Assembly (NCBI GenBank): GCA_027295555.1
Contig: JAPUKT010000398.1
Location: forward strand, 1 to 5,644
DNA length: 5,644 nt
DNA from: Deltaproteobacteria bacterium
Lineage (GTDB): Bacteria; Myxococcota_A; Polyangia; Polyangiales; Houyiibacteriaceae
Direction of reading: 5' to 3'
The notes under the pieces were generated by a model. The model had not been told where the DNA came from and did not search any database. It saw only the letters and a program-made list of their open reading frames with translations. The position numbers and the translations under genes are program-made. Of this stretch, positions 1-5,644 are shown one piece after another (within the stretch, counting starts at the first letter, position 1; the number at the start of each line of letters is the position of its first letter).

Positions 1-9
1 TCGATCGAG

Positions 10-837
10 GTGCGCATCGATCCGCGCGCTCTTTTTGTTCGCACGTCTTGGCCGGTCGTCCTCGCCGCGGCCGCGACGCTGCTCGGGTTGGGCGCCTGGC
101 TTGCCCCTCACGACATCATCTGTGCGATTCCGCTCCTCACGTTGGCGCTGCACCGCCCCACGAAACCAAGCACCCTCCCACTCGAGCGAGGGTGGCAACC
201 GGCCGCGCCCACGCGCGACCACAAGCGTCAAACGCTGCCGAGTGACCTGCTCGATGGAACCACCCCGGCTGGGCTCGTCGTCGTGGCAGCCTCGTTCGCC
301 CTCTTCGTCCTGCTCGATCAGCCCTTTGCCGCCCTTTTTCTCCTGCCGGTATTCTTCACCGGAACCCGTCAGCACAGAGCGCCAACAGCCGAGGAGTCTG
401 CCGAAAGGCTTCGCGCGTTCGTCTCTGACCTACGACTCCCCGGAGAAGCGCCTCCGATGAGCTTCCGGTTGGAGGTTTGCGGACGAAGCGCTCCACGGTG
501 TCGCGTCGTTCTCCCGACTGAGCGAGCCGGCCTGCTGAGCCTCGCCTTCGTGGTGACCATGCAAATGGTCGGTGCCGTAGCACGCCGCAACGTGATGCTC
601 CTCGTAGAGACGCGCGCGCAATCCGACGCTGACGACCTCGCCCGGCGGCGAATCAGTACCGAGCCCGACTTCCGCACACCCGACGGCCGGATCGGAAGGC
701 TGGTCGAATGGCAGCCCGACGCGATGAGCTTGATTCGTGCACTCGGTTGCCACGCGCCGACCAAATCCGCCAGGGCTTCTTCGAGAGGCACGTGGCTTCT
801 CCGCAAAATTACCGAAAGCCCGCGCGAAGCGGCCTAG
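10..837 (+). CDS. Multi-pass membrane protein of unknown family (possibly 5'-partial)
   Basis: I do not recognise this protein. The 275-residue reading begins with hydrophobic stretches at about residues 13-31 and 33-48. A polar, proline-rich linker follows (about 49-84), then a second hydrophobic pair at about 85-103 and 104-118. This suggests four membrane passes arranged as two hairpins. The rest (about 119-275) is charged and probably soluble, with one further hydrophobic stretch at about 173-190 that could be a buried helix or a fifth span. Two cysteines sit close together at residues 157 and 164. No enzymatic motif was found. The GTG at position 10 is only the first start visible: the frame stays open to the left edge (Ser-Ile-Glu precede it) and no Shine-Dalgarno sequence is seen, so the real start may be outside the window. 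The TAG stop lies inside the first copy of a direct repeat. Coding status rests on the long open frame and sensible membrane-protein composition. Confidence 0.6.
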   Translation: MRIDPRALFVRTSWPVVLAAAATLLGLGAWLAPHDIICAIPLLTLALHRPTKPSTLPLERGWQPAAPTRDHKRQTLPSDLLDGTTPAGLVVVAASFALFVLLDQPFAALFLLPVFFTGTRQHRAPTAEESAERLRAFVSDLRLPGEAPPMSFRLEVCGRSAPRCRVVLPTERAGLLSLAFVVTMQMVGAVARRNVMLLVETRAQSDADDLARRRISTEPDFRTPDGRIGRLVEWQPDAMSLIRALGCHAPTKSARASSRGTWLLRKITESPREAA

Positions 838-854
838 GCGATAGTGTGGGGGCG
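834..854. repeat. 21-bp direct repeat, copy 1
   Basis: This is a perfect 21-bp match to 912-932. The unit begins CTAGGCGATAG and ends GTGGGGGCG. Copy 1 contains the TAG stop codon (835-837) of the upstream membrane-protein gene, so it straddles the gene end and the intergenic spacer. The copies have the same orientation and start 78 bp apart. The similarity extends loosely upstream, since GCGG occurs just before both copies. Confidence 0.9.
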
Positions 855-873
855 GTGGGGCGGGACCAATTGA

Positions 874-888
874 CGGGCCGCAGGCCCG
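874..888. repeat. Short GC-rich inverted repeat between the direct repeats
   Basis: CGGGCC (874-879) and GGCCCG (883-888) are perfect complements separated by the loop GCA, so the stretch could form a 6-bp GC hairpin in RNA of either strand. No run of T follows on either side, so it does not qualify as a typical intrinsic terminator. It lies between the two 21-bp repeat copies and may belong to the same composite element. It could also contribute weakly to ending transcription of the upstream gene. Confidence 0.45.
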
Positions 889-911
889 ACCGGGATCAAC
901 CATGCGGTCGT

Positions 912-932
912 CTAGGCGATAGTGTGGGGGCG
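912..932. repeat. 21-bp direct repeat, copy 2
   Basis: This copy is identical over 21 bp to 834-854 and lies wholly in the spacer, about 80 bp before the dehydrogenase start. The two flanking stretches also share a near-match: CGGGACCAA at 861-869 and CGGGATCAA at 891-899, with one difference. The position suits an upstream binding site for a regulator, or a dispersed intergenic repeat. The sequence alone does not decide between these. Confidence 0.9.
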
Positions 933-1012
933 CTCGACCACAAACGAAAATCTCTCGCACACTACGCTTTTGTATCGGACTTTCGGTTGCGAGGCAGGCG
1001 TGTTAAGCCCGG

Positions 1013-2194
1013 GTGGTGACTGACCTTTTCAACCCTTCCCCGGAGCATCGCGCGCTCCGGGAGCTCGTTCGCTCGTTCGTGGAACGAGAGGTCGATCCCC
1101 AAGCCGAGGCGTCCGATCACGCCGAGCGCTTCAACATCGAGCTCTTTCGAAAGCTGGGGGAGCTCGGGCTTCTCGGCATCACAGTCGAAGAGCGCTTCGG
1201 TGGCTCAGGGTTGGATCCGGTGGCCGCCGTGATCGCCCATGAGGAGATCTCCGCCGCGGATCCCGGCTTTGCGCTCGCGTTCCTCGCCCACTCCGTGCTC
1301 TTCGCCAACAATTTGCAGGTCAACGGCAGTGACGCCCAGCGCGCCAAGCACCTTCCCGGCGCTTGCACCGGTGAGAAGGTATGCGGGATGTGCATGTCTG
1401 AGCCAGGTGCCGGGACGGACGTCCTCGGGATGCAGACATCTGCAATCCGCAAAGGCAACGTCTACCTGCTGAACGGCGCGAAGATGTGGGTCACCAACGG
1501 AGCGGTGAGCGATTCGGAGCTCGGGGATACGTTTTTGGTCTATGCCCGTGTCGAAGGGCAGGGGCGCAACCAGCTATCGATGTTCATCGTCGAAAAGGGC
1601 TTCCCCGGCTTCAGTCTCGGCCAGAAGATCAAGGGCAAGCTCGGGATGCGCGCCTCGACGACAGCCGAGCTCGTGTTCGAGGATTGCGAGGTTCCGACGG
1701 ACAATCTGGTGGGCGAAGAAGGGACCGCCACCCTCCACATGATGCGCAACCTCGAGATCGAACGCTTGGCACTCGCGGCGATGAGCCTCGGTATTGCGCG
1801 CAGGTCCCTCGAGGTGATGAATCGATACGCCAACGAACGCAGCTCATTCGGGAAGCCACTGCGAGAGTTCGGTCAGATCCAACGCTACATCGCCCAGTCG
1901 TACGCGGAGTTCATGGCTGGCCGTACTTATACCTATTACACGGCGGCGACCATGAGCTTGGAGACGCCCGGCCATCGACTCGACACGGATGGCGTGAAGC
2001 TCTTTACCTCGACGATGGGCAAGGACATTGCCGATCGCGCCATCCAAGTGCTCGGGGGCTACGGCTACGTCTCCGAGTACGCGGTCGAACGACTGTGGCG
2101 AGACGCGAAGCTCCTAGAAATCGGCGGCGGCACGCTCGAGGCACATCAAAAGAACATGTGTCGAGAGCTCGGCCGGACCGATCGCATCTTGTGA
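1013..2194 (+). CDS. Acyl-CoA dehydrogenase, isovaleryl-CoA dehydrogenase-like
   Basis: This is an FAD-dependent flavoenzyme that oxidises an acyl-CoA to the trans-2-enoyl-CoA and passes electrons to electron-transfer flavoprotein. The 393 residues match the usual family length. In order come the helical N-terminal domain, the middle beta domain with signature MSEPGAGTD (128-136), and the C-terminal helical domain with the second signature around GGYGY (348-352) and RLWRDAK (360-366). The usual catalytic glutamate of medium-chain enzymes (the E of YEGT) is replaced by glycine in IGGGT (370-374). A glutamate is present at E250 in EIERL, the helix G position used by isovaleryl-CoA dehydrogenase. 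This points to a branched short-chain substrate and leucine catabolism, but substrate is inferred. An in-frame TAA at 1004-1006 limits the start to GTG 1013 or the adjacent GTG 1016. No good Shine-Dalgarno sequence is visible. The gene stands apart from its neighbours, with about 170-bp spacers on both sides. Confidence 0.93.
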   Translation: MVTDLFNPSPEHRALRELVRSFVEREVDPQAEASDHAERFNIELFRKLGELGLLGITVEERFGGSGLDPVAAVIAHEEISAADPGFALAFLAHSVLFANNLQVNGSDAQRAKHLPGACTGEKVCGMCMSEPGAGTDVLGMQTSAIRKGNVYLLNGAKMWVTNGAVSDSELGDTFLVYARVEGQGRNQLSMFIVEKGFPGFSLGQKIKGKLGMRASTTAELVFEDCEVPTDNLVGEEGTATLHMMRNLEIERLALAAMSLGIARRSLEVMNRYANERSSFGKPLREFGQIQRYIAQSYAEFMAGRTYTYYTAATMSLETPGHRLDTDGVKLFTSTMGKDIADRAIQVLGGYGYVSEYAVERLWRDAKLLEIGGGTLEAHQKNMCRELGRTDRIL

Positions 2195-2364
2195 GAAACC
2201 CTACAACTCCTCAGACTCGCAGATCTTTTCCAGGGTCCTAGGTAGGCGATGGCTGTTTCGAGGGGTTATGCTGTTGTGTGGGACATAATTCCTCGGGGGA
2301 TTGACGGCTGCCGGGCTCCAAGCGCGGTGGGACCTGCCCAACGGGGAAGTGTCTGAGCACACTT
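2195..2364 (+). promoter_or_regulatory. Intergenic spacer upstream of the kinase, with a -10-like box
   Basis: This 170-bp spacer probably holds the kinase promoter. CATAAT at 2284-2289 resembles a sigma-70 -10 box, but no convincing -35 hexamer lies 16-18 bp upstream, so the assignment is weak. A CCTAGG palindrome at 2237-2242 is followed at 2243-2250 by TAGGCGAT, an 8-base piece of the 21-bp repeat found upstream of the dehydrogenase. ACCCT (2198-2202) and AGGGT (2232-2236) are complementary across a 29-base loop, too loose to count as a terminator for the dehydrogenase gene. Confidence 0.25.
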
Positions 2365-4260
2365 GTGACGCAGGAACAACAAGCCACAGCCAACGTCGAA
2401 GGGCCGAAGCCGCCGGTGGACCTTCCAGTCCTCGGCCAGTTCGCCGGTTATGACGTTTTGGGGCGTCTTGCCCTTGGTGGCATGGCCGAGATCCTTCTCG
2501 TGCGTCACACGGACACCGATGGCGCTACGCGCTTCTTGGTGGTGAAGCGGATTTTGCCGCACTTCGAGCAGGACAACGACTTCGTTCAGATGTTCCTCGA
2601 CGAAGCGCGCATCGGGATGCAACTGAAGCATCCCAACATTTGCCAGTTCCATCAGTTCGGTGCCGACGAAGGGTCGCACTTCATCGTCATGGAGTGGGTA
2701 AACGGGATGCCTCTGGGCCGTCTGATTCGGAAGGCACGAAAACAAGGCGGCGTTGGCCTTCCGATCGCCCTCCGCATCGGAACAGACATCGCGCGCGCGC
2801 TTCACTATGCGCACACCGCTGACGACGAGCACGGCGAGCCGTTCAATATGATCCACCGCGACGTTTCGCCGCACAACATCATGATCGGCTACGAGGGGTC
2901 GGTGAAACTCCTCGATTTCGGGATTGCCAAGGCGGACCACCGAGCCCACAAGACCCAGGCCGGCGTCGTCAAAGGTAAGTTCGCATACATGGCGCCCGAG
3001 CAATGCACTGGGGCGCAGTCGGATCATCGCCTCGACATCTTCGCGCTCGGCGTCTGCATTTTCGAAACCCTCACGGGGCGATCACTATATCGAAGGCAGA
3101 CCGAGGCGGCGACGATGCGTGCCGTCATGATGGATCCCGTTCCTTCACTCAAGGACAAGCTTCCGGACGTGCCGGATGAGCTCGACCAAATATTGCAAAA
3201 AGCGCTCGCAAAAGAGGCCGGCGATCGATTCGCGACAGCCGAAGAGCTTGCCGATGCGCTCGAGAAGTTTGGGAAGTCGACTCAGCAGTTCGCCCGCCAG
3301 CGTGAAGTTTCCGACTTCATTCAAAAGGCATTTCCGGAAGAGTTCTCGCGAGGGCCTCGCGTCGATACGGTACCTTTCGGTGCCTCGATATGCGTCGACA
3401 TGCATCACGACAACGACTCTTCCAAGTCGTACGTGGCGCAAGTCGCCGGCGTCCGGGAGCTGGAGGTAGAGACGGGTGGTGCTCTCGATCTGAGTCACCT
3501 CCTCGATGCTGGGCCCGCACCAGCGGCTGCGCCTGCGTCGACCACGTCGTCCGACGATGACCCCTCGGGGCCTCGCGTCACCCGACGACCGACGCTCGAC
3601 TCTCCGAAGCTCAGGGCGAAGAGTCCGGTTCGTGGCCCGCCGGTTCAGAAGCGAAGCTGGAAAGGCCTTGTCACGCTGCTGGTAATCCTGGTCGGGGCGG
3701 GCGGCTTCGCGATGGTGAAGTTCGACGGAATGAAGTACGTCAAGGGTCTCCTCCGCGACAAGGGCCCGCCCGAGGTTGCGCTCAGCGAGAATCCGCTTCT
3801 GAGGCAGCACGGGGCTCGCATCTTGGTCGCGTCGTCGCCGCCGGGCGCCAAGATCTACCTCGACGGCAAGGAACAAGGCGTGACACCCGTTGCGCTCACG
3901 GGCCTCATGCAGGGCGAATACCGAATCCGAATCGAGACGCCTGGCTTTGCGTCGTGGTCGACCACCGCGAAGGTTTCCACTGGCGAGACTGCGGGCGTGA
4001 CCGCCAGGTTGCTCGGAAAGCAGGGCGGTGCTCAGCCCGGGGCCTATGGCCGAGTCGACATCGAAACCAACCCACCCTCCGATGTGTTCATCGGCGGAGA
4101 CCTGTTGGGGCGGACCCCGATGAAAAAAGTCTACGTTCCGCTCGGGCGTGTGACCTTGGAATTCGAGCTCAACAACGGACGTAAGGTCGTGCGCAGGGTC
4201 AACGTCAAGCCCGACCGTGTGTCCCGGGCGCGGTTCGACTTCCGAAAAGAAGCGCGTTAG
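2365..4260 (+). CDS. Transmembrane Ser/Thr protein kinase with two PEGA domains
   Basis: This is a Hanks-type kinase that would phosphorylate proteins on Ser/Thr in the cytoplasm and sense or bind something outside the membrane. The kinase domain spans about residues 29-300. It has a glycine loop ALGGMAEI (36-43; the first loop glycine is Ala), ATP-binding Lys61, helix-C Glu80, hinge MEWVNG (109-114), HRDVSPHN (164-171; base Asp166), DFG (184-186), APEQ (210-213), Asp224 and Arg288. The key catalytic residues are present, so it should be active. Ser-Pro replaces Lys-Pro in the catalytic loop, as in many myxobacterial kinases. A low-complexity linker rich in Asp, Ser and Pro precedes one membrane span (about 434-451) after the basic KRSWK. 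Two PEGA repeats follow (about 484-550 and 561-626), with PPGAKIYLDG and PPSDVFIGGD as matching cores, presumably periplasmic. GTG 2365 is the first usable start after the in-frame TGA at 2302-2304. The ligand and targets are unknown. Confidence 0.95.
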   Translation: MTQEQQATANVEGPKPPVDLPVLGQFAGYDVLGRLALGGMAEILLVRHTDTDGATRFLVVKRILPHFEQDNDFVQMFLDEARIGMQLKHPNICQFHQFGADEGSHFIVMEWVNGMPLGRLIRKARKQGGVGLPIALRIGTDIARALHYAHTADDEHGEPFNMIHRDVSPHNIMIGYEGSVKLLDFGIAKADHRAHKTQAGVVKGKFAYMAPEQCTGAQSDHRLDIFALGVCIFETLTGRSLYRRQTEAATMRAVMMDPVPSLKDKLPDVPDELDQILQKALAKEAGDRFATAEELADALEKFGKSTQQFARQREVSDFIQKAFPEEFSRGPRVDTVPFGASICVDMHHDNDSSKSYVAQVAGVRELEVETGGALDLSHLLDAGPAPAAAPASTTSSDDDPSGPRVTRRPTLDSPKLRAKSPVRGPPVQKRSWKGLVTLLVILVGAGGFAMVKFDGMKYVKGLLRDKGPPEVALSENPLLRQHGARILVASSPPGAKIYLDGKEQGVTPVALTGLMQGEYRIRIETPGFASWSTTAKVSTGETAGVTARLLGKQGGAQPGAYGRVDIETNPPSDVFIGGDLLGRTPMKKVYVPLGRVTLEFELNNGRKVVRRVNVKPDRVSRARFDFRKEAR

Positions 4261-5165
4261 ACCGACGCATCTTCGCGTAGGCGCACGTAGCTTTCGTAGC
4301 GGTCACGATCGATCGCGCCCTGGTGTACTGCGTCGATGACGGCGCACTGAGGCTCGTGGGTATGGGTGCAACTCCGAAACGCGCACTCGGTCCGATAACG
4401 GGTGAGCTCGGGGAAACAACGGTCGAGCTGGTCGACCGGGAGCGCCCACGTTCCGAGCTCTCGGATGCCAGGCGTGTCGGCCAAGAATCCTTGGTCGGGG
4501 AGTGCGTAGAGCGAAGCGACGCGGGTCATATGGCGTCCCTTGCCGTGATGATCGCTCACCGAGGCGATGCCGAGATCCAATCCTGGCAGGATCTGATTGA
4601 TGAGGCTGCTCTTTCCGACTCCAGAGGGCCCGACGAACGCTGAGATCTTGCCGCGCAGCACTTCGCGAAGTGTATGGATCCCTTCGCCGGTGTCGGCGCT
4701 CAGCCTCAAGACTGGGTATCCGATCGATTCGTAGGTCTTCTGCCAACTCGAGTCGCCCGGTCGTTCGAGGTCCGCCTTGTTCATGACGATGATCGGATGA
4801 ATCTGTTGATGCTCCGCAATCACCAAGAACCGGTCCAGCAGTCGAGCGTTGAAGAGCGGTCGACCGTACGAAAAGTTCACGAGCAGTTGGTCGAGGTTCG
4901 CTATGAGCACGTCTTCCTTGCCTTGCCTCCTGCCCGGCTGGCGTCGCGAGAATCGGCTTCGCCTCGGCAGAACCTCGATGACGACGTGGGCTTGCTCGTT
5001 CGCATGCGCGACGATTACTTGGTCCCCGATGACGCAAAGATCAGTGTCCCGCGGCTCCTTCTTGAGTCTCCCGCGAATTCGGCATCGGATGACTTCGTCG
5101 TCTACCAGCACGTCTACGAAGCCTGCGGTCGAACGAACAACGAGGCCTTGGAGCGATTCCGACAT
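4257..5165 (-). CDS. rsgA: Ribosome small subunit-dependent GTPase A
   Basis: RsgA (YjeQ/YloQ) is a cytoplasmic GTPase that binds the 30S subunit late in assembly and helps release maturation factors. The 302-residue protein has an N-terminal OB-fold region (about 1-70) and then GTPase motifs in the permuted order that defines the family: G4 NKAD (129-132), G5 SADTG (156-160), G1 GPSGVGKSS (179-187), switch I GRHMTR (210-215) and G3 DTPG (230-233). A C-terminal zinc site follows, with Cys261, Cys266, His268 and Cys274 in the expected C-x4-C-x-H-x5-C spacing. The second residue of the usual HTT switch I motif is Met213, while His212 and Thr214 are kept. I chose ATG 5165 because it lies 2 nt after the globin stop. 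A TTG at 5237 would extend the frame but would overlap the globin by 70 bp and add residues unlike the family. The 3' end overlaps the convergent kinase gene by 4 bp. Confidence 0.96.
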   Translation of the reverse strand: MSESLQGLVVRSTAGFVDVLVDDEVIRCRIRGRLKKEPRDTDLCVIGDQVIVAHANEQAHVVIEVLPRRSRFSRRQPGRRQGKEDVLIANLDQLLVNFSYGRPLFNARLLDRFLVIAEHQQIHPIIVMNKADLERPGDSSWQKTYESIGYPVLRLSADTGEGIHTLREVLRGKISAFVGPSGVGKSSLINQILPGLDLGIASVSDHHGKGRHMTRVASLYALPDQGFLADTPGIRELGTWALPVDQLDRCFPELTRYRTECAFRSCTHTHEPQCAVIDAVHQGAIDRDRYESYVRLREDASV

Positions 5166-5167
5166 GG

Positions 5168-5542
5168 TCAGTCTTGGCAGTTCGAGTCGGGATCCTTCGT
5201 GACCAAGTGGCGCAGCGTATCTTGGTGGCCTACCCAAGCGTCGACCACTACCTCCGGTACTGCATGGTCCCGGAGGGTTTCCTTGAGAATCTGCTTGCGA
5301 CGGTCGAACTGGCCTCCGAGGATCCGATGGGGCCGATGAGCCTCGTTGAGCGGCCGCCCCTCGTATTCGATCGGCGCGCCGAGCGCGTTGGCGACGTGCT
5401 GATACTCGAAACGCTTGATTCGATCCCGTTCGGCACGCGTGAACAAGAACCCGATCATCACGTCATCGAAGCACCGGTCGATGAAGTCATCGACGATGGC
5501 TCGAAGTTTCGGCTCTCCGCCCAGCTCCTCGAACAGGCTCAT
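5168..5542 (-). CDS. Truncated hemoglobin (2-on-2 globin)
   Basis: This is a small heme protein of the bacterial truncated globin family. Members bind O2 or NO, and some detoxify NO or aid respiration; the role here is unknown. The 124 residues match family length. It opens with SLFEELGG and continues through VDDF (17-20), YQHVANALGAP (47-57), EYEGRPL (59-65) and AHRPHRI (68-74). By my manual alignment with mycobacterial trHbN and trHbO, His69 is the proximal heme ligand (F8). The B10 position, usually Tyr in those proteins, is Ile21, so ligand stabilisation may differ. Subgroup is not assigned. ATG 5542 is directly preceded by an in-frame TAG, so no longer start is possible. The stop (5168-5170) is 2 nt before the rsgA start, and rsgA has no Shine-Dalgarno of its own nearby, which implies co-transcription and probable translational coupling. 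Confidence 0.85.
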   Translation of the reverse strand: MSLFEELGGEPKLRAIVDDFIDRCFDDVMIGFLFTRAERDRIKRFEYQHVANALGAPIEYEGRPLNEAHRPHRILGGQFDRRKQILKETLRDHAVPEVVVDAWVGHQDTLRHLVTKDPDSNCQD

Positions 5543-5576
5543 CTAGTCGGGAACCTGATTCAATGTGGCTCGCGAA

Positions 5577-5644
5577 TCAAGTTGGGTCGTCTTGGCTCAC
5601 GAGGTCTCCCAAGCGTGCCAAGATTTTGGCGACGTCGACCTCCA
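5577..5644 (-). CDS. Probable C-terminal end of an unidentified protein (partial)
   Basis: Read on the minus strand from the right edge, one frame gives about 21 residues, EVDVAKILARLGDLVSQDDPT, ending in TGA at 5577-5579 (the run is split here as EVDVAKILAR / LGDLVSQDDPT). The pattern of hydrophobic and charged residues suits an amphipathic C-terminal helix, and the other two minus frames read less like protein. The stop lies 34 nt before the globin start, so this gene could head the same operon. The fragment is too short to identify. A plus-strand frame from ATG 5563 is also open to the edge, so the assignment is tentative. Confidence 0.4.
   Translation of the reverse strand, partial: EVDVAKILARLGDLVSQDDPT

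Noticed and set aside
430..960. Minus-strand frame of 176 codons across the end of the first gene and the repeat region
   Set aside because: It is antisense to a better coding frame, rich in Pro and Arg, and contains the repeat translated as PPHYRL twice. This is typical of chance open frames in GC-rich DNA.
708..1019. Plus-strand frame of 103 codons that runs through both repeat copies and ends at the dehydrogenase start, with LGDSVGA encoded twice
   Set aside because: It overlaps the membrane-protein gene by 130 bp in another frame. The repeated peptide follows simply from the DNA repeat being spaced by a multiple of three. No start signal or protein-like domain is seen.
2195..2240. Possible terminator after the dehydrogenase (ACCCT with AGGGT)
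   Set aside because: The stem is 5 bp with a 29-base loop and no T-run follows.
1486..2241. Plus-strand frame of 251 codons inside the dehydrogenase
   Set aside because: It lies in another frame of a gene with clear family signatures, and its Arg-rich composition marks it as a shadow.
2266..3876. Two long minus-strand frames (2266-3027 and 3145-3876) opposite the kinase
   Set aside because: The kinase frame carries all the conserved motifs. The antisense frames show no domain and are expected where GC-rich codons leave the opposite strand open.
5166..5237. Extended rsgA start at TTG 5237
   Set aside because: It would overlap the globin by 70 bp and add 24 residues not seen in the family. 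ATG 5165 fits both the OB-fold start and the operon spacing.
4674..5339. Plus-strand frame of 221 codons opposite rsgA and the globin
   Set aside because: It is antisense to two genes with complete conserved motifs and crosses their boundary, so it is a shadow frame.
5562..5644. Plus-strand frame from ATG 5563 open to the right edge
   Set aside because: It has only 27 codons with no Shine-Dalgarno visible. The minus-strand tail in the same stretch reads more like protein and fits the operon, although this cannot be settled from the window.

Overview
The window looks like ordinary chromosomal DNA from a GC-rich proteobacterium-like organism, most likely a myxobacterium or relative (Myxococcota / former Deltaproteobacteria). 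The main evidence is the Ser/Thr kinase. Its catalytic loop reads HRDVSPHN instead of HRDLKPEN, it has one membrane span, and it ends in two PEGA-type domains, an architecture typical of that group. Frequent GTG starts with weak Shine-Dalgarno sequences also fit. No rRNA, tRNA, CRISPR array, insertion sequence or phage gene was seen.

Layout, left to right. (1) 10-837, plus strand: a membrane protein of unknown family, whose true start may lie beyond the left edge. (2) 838-1012: a short intergenic region with a perfect 21-bp direct repeat (834-854 and 912-932) around a GC-rich hairpin. The first copy covers the stop codon of the preceding gene. (3) 1013-2194, plus strand: an acyl-CoA dehydrogenase that most resembles isovaleryl-CoA dehydrogenase, including the relocated catalytic glutamate. 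(4) 2195-2364: a spacer with a -10-like box and a partial echo of the repeat motif. (5) 2365-4260, plus strand: a transmembrane Ser/Thr protein kinase with two C-terminal PEGA repeats. (6) 4257-5165, minus strand: rsgA, the circularly permuted GTPase of 30S subunit maturation. (7) 5168-5542, minus strand: a truncated hemoglobin. (8) 5577-5644, minus strand: the probable C-terminal tail of another gene that runs off the right edge.

The plus-strand genes have separate functions and are separated by spacers of about 170 bp, so each may have its own promoter. On the minus strand, the tail gene, the globin and rsgA look like one transcription unit. The globin stop and the rsgA start are 2 nt apart, which suggests coupled translation. 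The kinase and rsgA converge and overlap by 4 bp at their stop codons, leaving no room for a terminator between them.

No strong case for a wholly new system was found. The observations most worth a second look are the direct repeat upstream of the dehydrogenase, the globin-rsgA pair, and the unknown membrane protein.
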